From Aedes albopictus (taxonomy: Eukaryota; Arthropoda; Insecta; Diptera; Culicidae): a stretch of 64,000 nt of DNA. The notes under the pieces were generated by a model. That model worked only from the letters and a program-made list of their open reading frames with translations. It did no database searches and was not told where the DNA came from. The position numbers and the translations under genes were made by a program. The stretch spans positions 343,966,505 to 344,030,504 of the forward strand of contig NC_085137.1 of the NCBI RefSeq assembly GCF_035046485.1, given 5' to 3'. Shown in pieces: positions 36,061 through 47,600 of this stretch. Each line of letters begins with the position of its first letter. Position 1 is the first letter of the stretch.

Positions 36061-36794
36061 TATTGTAAATTCTCTCAATAAAATCATAACAATTCTGCGT
36101 GTTATACTGAAATAAACTTGGAACGAAAAGCTTCAGTAATGAAAGATGTTTTGCGTTTTCTATAATGTGCTGTTTCTCTAATAACTCCTAGCATAGATAA
36201 CTTTCTCCACAACTGCGACCGGGGTTTGAGCAACTGGCAAAACGGTTCCTAACCACTTCAGTTTTTCCCAGAAGCTGTGGGTGCGGTAGAGTTTAACGGT
36301 TGAAAATTCATCAACTTCGACGTTGATGTCGGAATATTCTCAATTGCCGGATGTTATCACCTAAATTTCATGGGTTAATTGATCCGAGAGATCCTTGAAA
36401 TCTTCATCCCCTTTTTAAACGGAATACCTGCCACCAAATATGCCATCAATCCGTTACAAATCTATTGGGCTGCCCGGGTCCGGAGGTTCAGATCGACCTA
36501 CACAAAACAAATCAAATGTCATTTGCATTTCTATAAGAAAAATCTCAGTATGCTTAGTGAAATGCTACCTCGTAGTTCTATATTGTTACCCTGCGTGGCA
36601 GCACAATCACAAAAAAGACATGTTTCCTATGATTCATATGGAAAACCCACTCACATGGCCATCTTGTTAATCGGACATCTTTGCTGAAAGGCTATATGTT
36701 CACTCAAAAAACGAATTTTCGATAGCAGGCTCGGAGCAGGCTGGAAAAATGTGTCACATATACCAATCAACTCAGTTCGACGAATTGAGATTAT

Positions 36795-36862
36795 GTCTGT
36801 GTGTATGTATGTGTGTGTGTATGTGTGTGTATGTGTGTGTGTATGTGTGTGCGTATGTATGT
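36795..36862 (+). repeat. (GT)n/(GTAT)n microsatellite
   Basis: Alternating GTGTGT and GTAT units. Confidence 0.95.
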
Positions 36863-36903
36863 CTGTGAACAAAAAAAGTTCACTCACTTTTAAGGCACTT
36901 CCC

Positions 36904-37640
36904 TCCTTAAGGCCTCCAAGATGGAGGCTCCAAATTAAAGATGGCGGCTTTTTAATGGTGTATTAGGCTTTAAAACCATGTGATATGGGTATATTTGGTA
37001 TACCAGGTTTTAGGCTCTAAAACCATGCAATATGGGTATATTTGGTATGGGGAAATTGTCCGGAATACATAAATGGCGACCATAATATCCAAGATTACGG
37101 TTATAAATTCAAGATTGCGACAGTTTAATTGAGTTACAGGCTCTAAAAACATGCAATATTGGTATATTTTGAATGAGGAAAATGTATGGAGTCCACAAAT
37201 GGCGACCAAAATATCTAAGATGGCGGCACAAAATCCAAGATGGTGGCTCCAAATTCAAGATGGCGGCAGTTTAATGGAGTTCAGGCTCTAAACCATGTCT
37301 CAAATCCAAGATGGCGGCTATTTTTTGGTGCTTTAGGCTCTAAAACCATTCAATATCGGTATATTTGGTATGGAAAAGATGTCCGGAATACAAAAATGGC
37401 GGCCACAATATCCTAGATGGCGGCCGAAAATCCAAGATGGTGGCTCCAAATTCAAGATGGTGGCAGTTCGATGGAGTTTGAGGCTCTAAAACCATGCAAT
37501 ATGGGTATATTAAGCATAGGAAAGATGCATGGACTCCAAAAAATGGAGAGATGCATGGACATCCAAGATGGCGACCTTAAATCCAAAATGGCGGCTCTAA
37601 ATTCAAAATAGCGGTTTTTTCTTAAGAGTTTGAGGCTCAA
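36904..37640. repeat. Irregular repeat array rich in AAGATGGCGGC
   Basis: GGCTCTAAAACCATGCAATA begins units near 37012, 37138, 37284, 37346 and 37482 (spacing irregular, 62-146). Each unit carries CCAAGATGGCGGC variants; at least a dozen ATGGYG cores occur, e.g. near 36938, 37213, 37257, 37308, 37394, 37414, 37566 and 37588. Confidence 0.8.
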
Positions 37641-37849
37641 CATTAAAAGCCATAAAAACGATATTATTTCTGGTGCCATGAAATGGATTTCTATTAAACG
37701 TATGAAAGTGCGATATACATCAACATGTCACTTGAGTTAAAAATATAAAGGGATTTTCGAAGGCACGAGAAAGGTGCCATTACCGCTATGTGGATTAATG
37801 AGAGTTTTTGATATGACACTTACATTTTGGAGAAATTTGTAACGTAATC

Positions 37850-38020
37850 CCCAAAGATTTGTTTCGAAGAAATCTGACGAAGAATTTTGGAAGAATTATT
37901 GGAGAAAATTCTAACACAATCTTCGAAAAATCCCTGGAAAATACAAAGAAGAAATTCCTGACGAAATCCTTAGAAGAATCGATGAAGGAATTTTAGGAAA
38001 AATTACTAGTGGAATTACTT
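37850..38020. repeat. Short degenerate GAAGAAATTCCTGACG-type repeat
   Basis: Minus-orientation relative of the 12-bp-period family. Confidence 0.55.
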
Positions 38021-38099
38021 GGATCCATATTTGACTGCAGCCATGCTCTACAACCGCGCCCGAAAAATCATGGAGCTCCATATTTATCTATCTTAGGCG

Positions 38100-38316
38100 A
38101 GGTTGCTGCAGTGTTACAATTTCCTCGGACGTTCAAGGGTTGTAGTTGCAGACTGAATGAAACTAAACACTAGACAAGGGACACATGGATCAAGCACCAG
38201 TGCATCACTATCGTCACGAAAAGTTTCATCACCCGGAGCGGAAATCGAACCCTCACCCCATAACATAGTGCGATTAGAAGCTTGGTGACCATAACCGCAC
38301 GGCTACAAGGCTCCAC
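38100..38316 (-). repeat. tRNA-derived SINE (Ser/Leu-like head)
   Basis: Minus-strand head (38316-38233) has A box TAGCCGTGCGGTTATGG and B box GGTTCGATTTCC; the body contains GAAACTTTTCGTGACG and GTCTAGTGTTTAG, related to the copy at 40829. Confidence 0.65.
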
Positions 38317-38339
38317 AAGGTTTCATCAATTAATTATTG

Positions 38340-40820
38340 GTTGTAGGGTATCTGATCAACAATCTGCAGGATTGAAAATCTAAGTGTATATTTTTTTAAT
38401 GTGTGAGCTTTTGCATGCTCATGCATTAATCGATTATGTTAAGTTCTTTGTAATGTATAAATTAAAATTCCATTTGGTATTTGAACATTCTCCGTCCAAT
38501 AACATCACAATCAGTTTACCACCAATACAAAATGTTAAACCCTTCTTCTTATATAGTTATGTATCGACAGATCCTACTACACAATATAAAGTACCTTCGG
38601 TTCGCGCGCACAACAGCTCGCAAGTGTGCTCGGTGGCCTTATCGAATTTCTTGCCTCCAGTATTAATGTAAACAAATTTAGGGAATGCTTTTGCTTAATT
38701 CTAATAAATTACATCCATTTTTCTTTGTCTGTCGGTGTAGTGCCGCCACGCTGTGTTACCCACCGACCGGCACGGGATGTCGAGTCCTTCTCTCCGAGGG
38801 TTTCCGTTTCTTCCTGTACTGTGTTGGGTGGGTGTTGTGTACTGTGTAGCACACGATGTTGTTGGTGAAGCTGATGCTGTTGATTTTAGTGGTGAAATGA
38901 ATTCGTTCTACTATTGCACAGCTCAGTGCTCGTATGGGTGGCGGCGAAACGGATACGACATAGGACCACCGGAAGTCAACGGATCCCCTCTGGTAAACTC
39001 TGCGACCTTCTCTGGAAGGAGAACGTAGCCTTGTGTCGGGGTAAATGTAGTACTTGAAAAATGAGTTTCAACTTTATTGTGCAAATCATCGCTAGCTGCC
39101 AGTGTGTAAAATGAGTAAAATTAATCCGGAACAAGGAAGTCAACTGGAAGCATAAAATTGAAATATTTATCAAATTTTGTGTGGCTTTCGAGGAAGTAAA
39201 TCTGGAAAACTACCACCATCGTCGGCAAGGGAAAACTTTTCCGTGCTGTTTGAATTTTGACACTATCTGGGCGTTCATTCGCCAAGCAATGGCTGAAAAC
39301 CGTCACCCCAAGAAGACAGTTACACATTCGTTAGATACAATTAAAACTTTAAAACAAACAACCGCACAAAAAAGCCGGAGCAAAGTCCCTCCGGCAATTA
39401 GAGGAAGCGAAAACTGTAGCTGTGGCTTTTTTGCTCCCAATTTTTCCGTTTCCTTTAGTTTTCGTTTTGCACTCCGATCGGACCGTGCAGATTCGAATCA
39501 GCATACAGGAGGTTGTCGGGTGCATCGTGCATCGTTTGTTTCGGAAACTTCAAGCAAATATGCACAGCATTTGCTCTCCACGGTGCTGCACTGGATTCCG
39601 CGAAAAAAAAGGTCAATGTAGAAGAATGTGTACTCAAACGTCATCTCCCTGGGGCAAAATGCGTTTGTTTTTTTTTATGGTAAATCAATACTACATATAT
39701 GGTACGATATATTTAATTGTTATAAAGATTCATTGAACTGAACATTTCATGTAATAATTTAATTGGAGTCTACAAAATATCGAACGATTTTGAACCATTG
39801 TGCCAACTGGAGTAAAATTATGTAAAAACTCTCTAAAAAAAGAAAGACGAATCAGCACCGTACAGCGGCGGCGGTGGGCAGGTATGTCTAAGCGCGGGCG
39901 CGAGCCCGCAGGGAAAACCGGAGAAAAAACTGCAACCGCATCGCATCTTTTAGTTTGGCCAAAAATTTCCCGTATTTGTCTATGCATGCCAAACTGTTGG
40001 CCAAGAGGCAGTTTGCGACAGAGACCGAGAGAGGGCGGCGTAGGTACATGGTCGCGTCGTCGTCGGTAGGTCGTTCAACATAAAGTTGTAGCACGAAGCG
40101 GTTGCATTTGGATGGTCGTGTGAGAGTTTCTATTGCCAAAAATCAGCACCAAATCTTCCGCGCTAGCCGGCAGTGCAAATAAAAGCGTGATACGGTGTGG
40201 GAATAGTGGTTTGCCATTGGGGGAATGCACGCGAAACGGTATCGGGATCTCCGGTTTTCGTGCAGTGTTCAAGTTGGATCCGAAACGGTTGAAGTTTTTT
40301 TTTGTTCGGTTGGGAAATGTGCATCTTAACGGAGACAGCTTTTATCCTCTCACATTTTATTACAGCCGTTGGAAAGCCTATACGTGCTTGGAATGCATTT
40401 CTGTCAAGTTGAAAATATGTTCGCCAAACACACAAATCCGGTTTTCGAGACCTTTTTTGCAAACATTTTGAGGAACGCCAAATGAATTTAAAATGTCTAC
40501 AATTGTTTCCTTTTTGACGTTGTACTCAAACACAAAGTCTTATTTAAAGGTTGATGTTGCAAGATTGTTCCATTTCCTTGCACTTTGCTTCTTCCAGACT
40601 GTACTTTTTTACCGATAAAGGCGGGTCTGCTGTTTCCGCTTCTGTTTGTAACGGTCCACATTCTGCCGGGTTCCTTGCTGCAGCATTGAGGCCCGTGTTG
40701 TGTTCTTCTCCTCCAAATTCGCTCTGCATTCCTCGTCGACTCCTTTCCATGTACCCGATGGTGCTCTCGGCTACGTCGTTAATGACTGCTTTCACTGTTC
40801 TCCAGCAGTTCTCTAGAGCA
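38340..40820. other. Non-repetitive DNA with a GC-rich core
   Basis: No gene is certain. 38740-39030 and 39840-40290 are GC-richer and CpG-containing; around 40175 there is AATAAAAGCG and near 40258 TTCGTGCAGTGTTC. The segment could hold a promoter or 5' exon of the downstream KLF gene, but nothing proves it. Confidence 0.3.
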
Positions 40821-40828
40821 GTTCTCGT

Positions 40829-41068
40829 GGGCTTCGTGGCCGAGCGGTTAGCGGCGTCAGTCTTTAGGTGTCTCGTAAGACTCGGAGTGTGGGTTCGATT
40901 CCCACTCCAGTCGGGGAAAACTTTTCGTCAAACGAAAAATTCTCCACTGGGCCATTGGGTGTTCTATGTGTTGTCCGTTGTCTAATGTTAGTAATGTTCA
41001 GTTTGTGCGGCCTCTGGCCGAAGACGGTGTAGTGTCTTTTTAGAGGGGCCACATCGAGCTCGCCCTCG
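40829..41068 (+). repeat. tRNA-Ser-like SINE
   Basis: The 86-base head includes A box TGGCCGAGCGGTTAGCGGC, a variable arm and B box GGTTCGATTCCC, followed by AAAACTTTTCGTCAAACG and a GCGGCCTCTGGCCG hairpin. Its 3' end is cut by the large palindrome at the CCTCG duplication. Confidence 0.75.
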
Positions 41069-43408
41069 CACACTGTTGCGGATGGCATAAAAACGTGATC
41101 GAAATTGTTTTGACCATGAAAACATGATTTTTGATCTTTGGTGTCTTCGGCAAAGTTTTTCTATAAAATAAGCCCTAATTTATGGAAAAATCAGTTTTGT
41201 GATCAATCCCCCTAAAAGTGAGAAACGATTTCTATCTTTTTCATTTGTAAACCAAAAAAATATGTTTGTTCAGAGAAGTTGTAGACAATTTCACTAGAAA
41301 CAACTTTGCCGAACATACAAAATTTCTGTCTTTTGATTTGTATGTACATTTGAGGCGTTTTTTATGAAGCACCCCTAAAAATCAGTTTTTTGCTTATAAC
41401 TTTTTCTATGAATTTTTCACGATTTCCAAATGTTCTAGCAAATGTTTTGCCTTATTAAAACGCGTAACTTTTGCGAAGAAAGTATATATCTATCTCTCAT
41501 ATTTATCATGTTATTGGAAATTTCACTTTAAAAAATGCTTATGTTTGACATACCCATTTGTTAACTTTCGCACGTTTTCGCAGACCAGGATTTTCACATT
41601 TGAAAATATGGAACGAGTTTTATCTATTGCAAATATAGCCAGTTTTAGCCTGATTTCGCCTGCATATTTATATTTACATACTAGAAATGACTATCATTAT
41701 AAAATGTGTTACTGTAAAATGATCAACATGTCAAAAAATGTACTCAGTGCTTTTCTTACATGATTTTTTCACATGAACACGCAAAAACGTTTTCACAGAA
41801 TCACTTGGAATTGCATCAGATGACTTTCCCATAAAATTTAAGTTTTTTTTTCAGATAAACAGTGGCTTTCATAGTAGTACGATAAGTCTCTTCCACAAAA
41901 TAAACGATATTGTTGAATGAACTTGCTAATGCTCATAAAAATTTTCGAGTTCATGTACACTTTGCAGAAATGTAAATTTTCAGAATGTTTAAATAACAGC
42001 ATCTAATGATTCGATTAAAATTGGGTTTCAATTTGTTTACTTGAAAAATGAAATTTATCTGTTAATATTAACACATATCATTGAATACTGTCATCATTAA
42101 ATGTATTGCTTCCAGTTACTGTTTGTATGTTTTTCTGTCCGAGGAAGCACAAGAGTCACGCAACAAAATACCAGAAATTACAGAGAGGATCATAGACGTA
42201 AGTTTCCAAAAATCTAAACTAACACAGATCTCCTACATCGTCTGCTTGAAACATCTGATCCCATAATAAGGAATATTGGACTATTTCCTAAAAAAAACTA
42301 GAACACCATAAACGTAGGATGCGAACAACCTTTTGCTCTAAACATATGACGAGATAGTAACTGGAAGCAATGAAATAAGTGATGACGTTAATCAATGATA
42401 TGCATTAATAATAACAGATATGTAATAATTTTCAAGTAAACAAATTGAAACCCAATTTTAATCGAATCATTAGATGCTGTTATTTAAACATTCTGAAAAT
42501 TTACATTTCTGCAAAGTGTACATGAACTCGAAAATTTTTATGAGCATTAGCAAGTTCATTCAACAATATCGTTTATTTTGTGGAAGAGACTTATCGTACT
42601 ACTATGAAAGCCACTGTTTATCTGAAAAAAAAAACTTAAATTTTATGGGAAAGTCATCTGATGCAATTCCAAGTGATTCTGTGAAAACGTTTTTGCGTGT
42701 TCATGTGAAAAAATCATGTAAGAAAAGCACTGAGTACAGTTTTTGACATGTTGATCATTTTACAGTAACACATTTTATAATGATAGTCATTTCTAGTATG
42801 TAAATTTAAATATGCAGGCGAAATCAGGCTAAAACTGGCTATATTTGCAATAGATAAAACTCGTTCCATATTTTCAAATGTGAAAATCCTGGTCTGCGAA
42901 AACGTGCGAAAGTTAACAAATGGGTATGTCAAACATAAGCATTTTTTAAAGTGAAATTTCCAATAACATGATAAATATGAGAGATAGATATATACTTTCT
43001 TCGCAAAAGTTACGCGTTTTAATAAGGCAAAACATTTGCTAGAACATTTGGAAATCGTGAAAAATTCATAGAAAAAGTTATAAGCAAAAAACTGATTTTT
43101 AGGGGTGCTTCATAAAAAACGCCTCAAATGTACATACAAATCAAAAGACAGAAATTTTGTATGTTCGGCAAAGTTGTTTCTAGTGAAATTGTCTACAACT
43201 TCTCTGAACAAACATATTTTTTTGGTTTACAAATGAAAAAGATAGAAATCGTTTCTCACTTTTAGGGGGATTGATCACAAAACTGATTTTTCCATAAATT
43301 AGGGCTTATTTTATAGAAAAACTTTGCCGAAGACACCAAAGATCAAAAATCATGTTTTCATGGTCAAAACAATTTCGATCACGTTTTTATGCCATCCGCA
43401 ACAGTGTG
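41069..43408. mobile_element. 2.34 kb near-perfect palindromic foldback element, Transib-like ends
   Basis: The ends CACACTGTTGCGGATGGC and their reverse complement are flanked by the direct repeat CCTCG (41064-41068, 43409-43413). Pairing is almost perfect for about 975 bp per arm (41069-42045 and 42432-43408) with no net indel, then diverges and resumes (ATTGCTTCCAGTTACT / AGTAACTGGAAGCAAT) to a loop of about 230 bp. The 5-bp GC-rich duplication and CAC-initial ends recall Transib (CACWRTG), though the fifth base is C. No transposase remains. Confidence 0.85.
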
Positions 43409-43469
43409 CCTCGTCCGAAAACGCTGCCTCGAGATTTTGCGCCTATGCTGAGGCGACATCCGGTTGCTT

Positions 43470-44490
43470 TAGTCGCTCTAAGTTTTACCGTGACGGTCAC
43501 CGGTACCGTACCGGTAAAGTTTTGGGCGCAGTTTGGCCATCACCAGGTAGTAGTCAGAATCGATGTAAGTGCCACGATAGGCCCTGACATCGATAATGTC
43601 GGAGAAGTGCCGTCCATCAATCAGAACGTGGTCGATTTGCGATTCCGTCTCCTGTGGTGATCTCGAGAAGTAACGGTATACCCTTATAAGGGAGGCTGTG
43701 TTGGAAAAAGATGCTACGTATGGTCATGTTTTTGGTGGTGGCGAAATCAATGAGTCATATGCCGTTTTCGTTCGTCACCTGATGGGCGCTGAACTTTTCA
43801 ATCGATGGTCTGAATTTCCTGGCCAACCTGAGCGTTTAGATCTCCTATGATGATCTTGACGTCGTGGCATGGGCAGCGGTCTTACTCGCGTTCGAGCTGC
43901 GCGTGAAATGTTTCTTCCGTCATCATCAGTGCTTCCGGAGTAAGGGCTGTGCACGTTTATTATGCTTAAGTTGAAGAATCGGTCCTTGATCCTCAACCTG
44001 CACATTCTTTCGTCTATCGGCCACCAACCGAGCACGCGCCTATGCATATCGCCCATCACAATAAAAGCTGTTCGTAGCTCATGTGTGTTGCCGCAACTCA
44101 GGTAGATGGTATGATTACCTCTAAATGTCCGCACCATGGATCCTGTCCAACACATCTTCTGCAGCGCTACGATGCCGAACCAGCAGTCATTCAGTAGGTC
44201 AGCGAGTACACGGGTGCTCCCAATGAAGTTGAGAGATCGGCAGTTTCACGTACCGAGTTTCTACTTAATCGCAATTCCTTTTTGTTCGCTGGGGTCGTTA
44301 CCGTTGGTCTCGGTTGGTATTATTTTGTTGGCTCGTAGGGCCTGACACCAACCCCCTACATTCTGGAGGACCATAGTGCACAGTTCAGATCAGAGTCCTT
44401 CCCTGGCACTCGGGCGTTGATCTGCCGCCCCTAACATTGCGATCAGACGCTGTTGTGAGCCACTCAACCTGGAGAACAGACGCTCAGATT
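43470..44490 (-). pseudogene. Decayed endonuclease region of an RTE-clade LINE
   Basis: Minus-strand peptides match the intact element nearby: VLGWWPIDERMCRLRIKDRF against VIRWKPISDRICVLRMKGKF, and FFNLSIINVHSPYSG against FFNYSLISIYAP. Frameshifts separate the blocks, and the RT domain is absent. The start of the endonuclease lies near 44260 (stop-interrupted KLGT.NCRSL). Confidence 0.75.
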
Positions 44491-44639
44491 TGCAGAAGGA
44501 AATCCCCCCTTCCCTTCCAGTCTACGCAGCCCGACCGGTGCCACACGGAGGTATGGATAGGAGTTGCTGTGCAGAGGCTATTGATCTGAATGAGATCTGT
44601 CTCGCACGAATTATCCAGCCTTTACCGTGGTTGTGGTAT

Positions 44640-47600
44640 ACGTAAGGCTATAGATTTAATATAGAAGTGAAGGGGCTGCAAAACGGTGAGTCGATAAGGA
44701 GAGCGTCCACCATAGCTCTGGTCCTCACAAGTTCCTACCTCATGCTTCCACGGGTCAAACGATGACAAAGACCGCCAGCTAAGAGTTGTGTGCTTAGCTG
44801 GTAGTGCAGCCTGGGCACTGTTGTCCTTCTGACTTCAGCTAGATTGAGGAGGTACGTCCCGAGCGTCTGTTCACCAAGGAGGTGCGGCTCAAACAGCGTC
44901 TGTTCTGGCATCCAGCGGCTGAGTATGAAATGCTGTATTGCGTCAGCTATACCTAAGAAGGCAGCCCCTTCAACGCAATGTAGGTAGCGCGGCCCCGGTA
45001 AGGTAGCCTGCTGAAAACCTTCAAACACCCAGAAAAGCAATAGTAGAGTAAACGGATTGATTCAACGGCAAAAGACCCGGCAACGAACAAAGGACAACGG
45101 TTGGAAAGTCGGATCTTGGAACGTGAGAACTTTGAATGAACCCGCACGTGTTGGGCTCCTGGCTCGTGAACTGCAGAATGTCGGCGTTAATGTGGCCGCT
45201 ATCCAGGAGATACGCTGGCCCAAAACTGGAGAACGCGAATTCCGAGCGGTGGATCCCATCGCCAACACTTCATTCAAGTACCACATCTACTACAGCGGCG
45301 GCGATAAGGCAGAACGCGGAGTTGGCTTTATAGTGATCGGGAAGCAGATGAAGCGAGTTATTCGGTGGAAGCCGATAAGCGACCGAATCTGTGTGTTGAG
45401 GATGAAGGGCAAGTTCTTCAACTACAGCCTGATCAGCATCTATGCGCCAACGAACGACAAACCCGATGACATGAAGGATGAATTCTATGAGAGCCTTGAT
45501 AAGGCCTACGGAGAGTGCCCAAAACAAGATGTCAAAATAGTCATCGGAGATGCAAATGCGCAGATCGGCAGAGAAAGTTTCTTTCGGCCTGTCATTGGAA
45601 CGGAAAGCCTTCATTCTGTTACCAACGATAATGGTCTGCGCCTTGTGACATTCGCTGCTGCTAGAGGGATGGCAATCAGCAGTACCTACTTCGCACGTAA
45701 GAATATCCGAAAACACACCTGGCGACACCCGAGTGGTGACACTTGCTCCCAGATAGACCACGTGCTGGTCGACGGGCGACATTTCTCGGACGTCATAGAT
45801 GTGAGGTCCTACAGAGGCCCGAACATCGACTCGGATCATTATCTTGTAGCCGCTAAAATTCGGGCGCGATTATCCAGCGTCACGAGTTCAAGAAACAACA
45901 GGACGATGCGTTTCAATATCCAGCGCTTGTCAGCCGAAGGGGTTGCTGCACAGTACCATCAGAAGCTAGACGAGAGGATAGGAGAGACCAACGGATCTGG
46001 AGATGTCAACAGCTTGTGGCGAAGTATCCACGAAGCAGTGACAACAACAGCGCAAGAGGTGATTGGTACCGCTCAGCGACGCCAACGTAATGGTTGGTTT
46101 GACGAGGACTGCCAACGAGCGACGAACGAAAAGAATGCCGCCAGAAGTCGAATGCTAGTGGCCGGTACCCGGCAGAACAGAGAGCGGTACAGGGTTGCAA
46201 GAGCAGAAGAGAAACGAATCCACCGCAGGAAAAAACGGCAACACGAAGAGAGTGTTATTGCTGAAGCGCAGGAAAGTATGGACAGGAACGATATGCGGAG
46301 ATTTTATGCAACTGTCAATGGCGCGCGGCACAAGACTGCGCATGTGCCCGCCATGTGCAATGACCGGGAAGGAAATTTGCTGACAGACAAAACAATGGTG
46401 GCAGCCAGGTGGAAGGAGCACTTCGAAGATTTGTTGAATGGTAGCAGCGGAGGAGCACCCAGGAACAGGATTAACATAATAGATGACAGTCAAGCAGTGG
46501 AACCACCAACACTGGATGAGGTTAAAAAGGCCCTTAAGGAGCTGAAAAACAGCAAGGCTGCTGGGAAGGACGAGATCCCGGTCGAACTTCTTAAGCACGG
46601 AAGCGAGCAGCTACATCAATCAATCCATCAGATTATTATAAAAATTTGGGAGGATGAAGAATTGCCCACTAGTTGGTTGGATGGCCTCATATGCCCAATC
46701 TACAAGAAAGGGCACAGACTGGAGTGTGCCAATTACAGAGGGATTACCCTTTTAAATTCGGCGTATAAGATACTGTCGCGTGTCCTGTTCAACAGACTGC
46801 GACCTCTTGAGGAGTCCTTCGTCGGCGAATACCAGGCTGGTTTTCGTGAGGGCCGATCAACGACGGATCAAATGTTTACCCTGCGGATGATCCTAGATAA
46901 ATTTCGGGAATATAACTTGCAGACTCACCATCTGTTCATTGATTTTAAAGCAGCGTACGATTCAGTGAAAAGAAATGAGCTTTGGCAGATAATGTCAGAA
47001 CATGGTTTTCCGGCGAAACTAATTAGGCTAATACGCGCAACGCTGGATGGATCAAAATCAAGTATTCGGATCGCGGACGAAGTGTCTACGTCGTTTGTGA
47101 CCTTGGATGGATTGAAGCAGGGGGATGCTCTTTCAAATTTATTGTTCAACATTGCACTCGAAGGAGCGATTAGGAGGTCAGGCGTGCAGAGGAATGGCTC
47201 TATCATCACACGGTCGCACATGCTCCTCGGTTTTGCGGACGATATTGATCTCATCGGCATCGATCGTAGGGCAGTGGAGGAAGCTTATGCTCCTCTGAAG
47301 AGAGAGACAGCGAGGATAGGCTTGACGATTAACTCTACCAAGACGAAGTACATGATAGCGGGTAGAGACAGAAGCAGGCCTAGTGGTGTTAGTGTTGAGG
47401 TAGTGATTGATGGGGAAGTGTTTGAAGTTGTTGAAGAATTTGTTTATCTTGGAACACTTGTGACATGTGACAATGACGTTTCCCGTGAAGTGAAAAGGCG
47501 TATTGCAGCTGCGAATAGGGCCTTTTACGGATTGCGTAGCCAGCTTAGGTCCCGTAACTTGCAAACGCAAACAAAATTCGCTCTGTATAAGACGCTGATT

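Noticed and set aside
41545..42932. Mirror-image 72-residue frames in the large palindrome
   Set aside because: Products of the inverted repeat; no domain and AT-rich composition.
45270..45839. 189-residue minus-strand frame within the LINE
   Set aside because: It is antisense to the endonuclease domain, a shadow frame in GC-balanced coding DNA.
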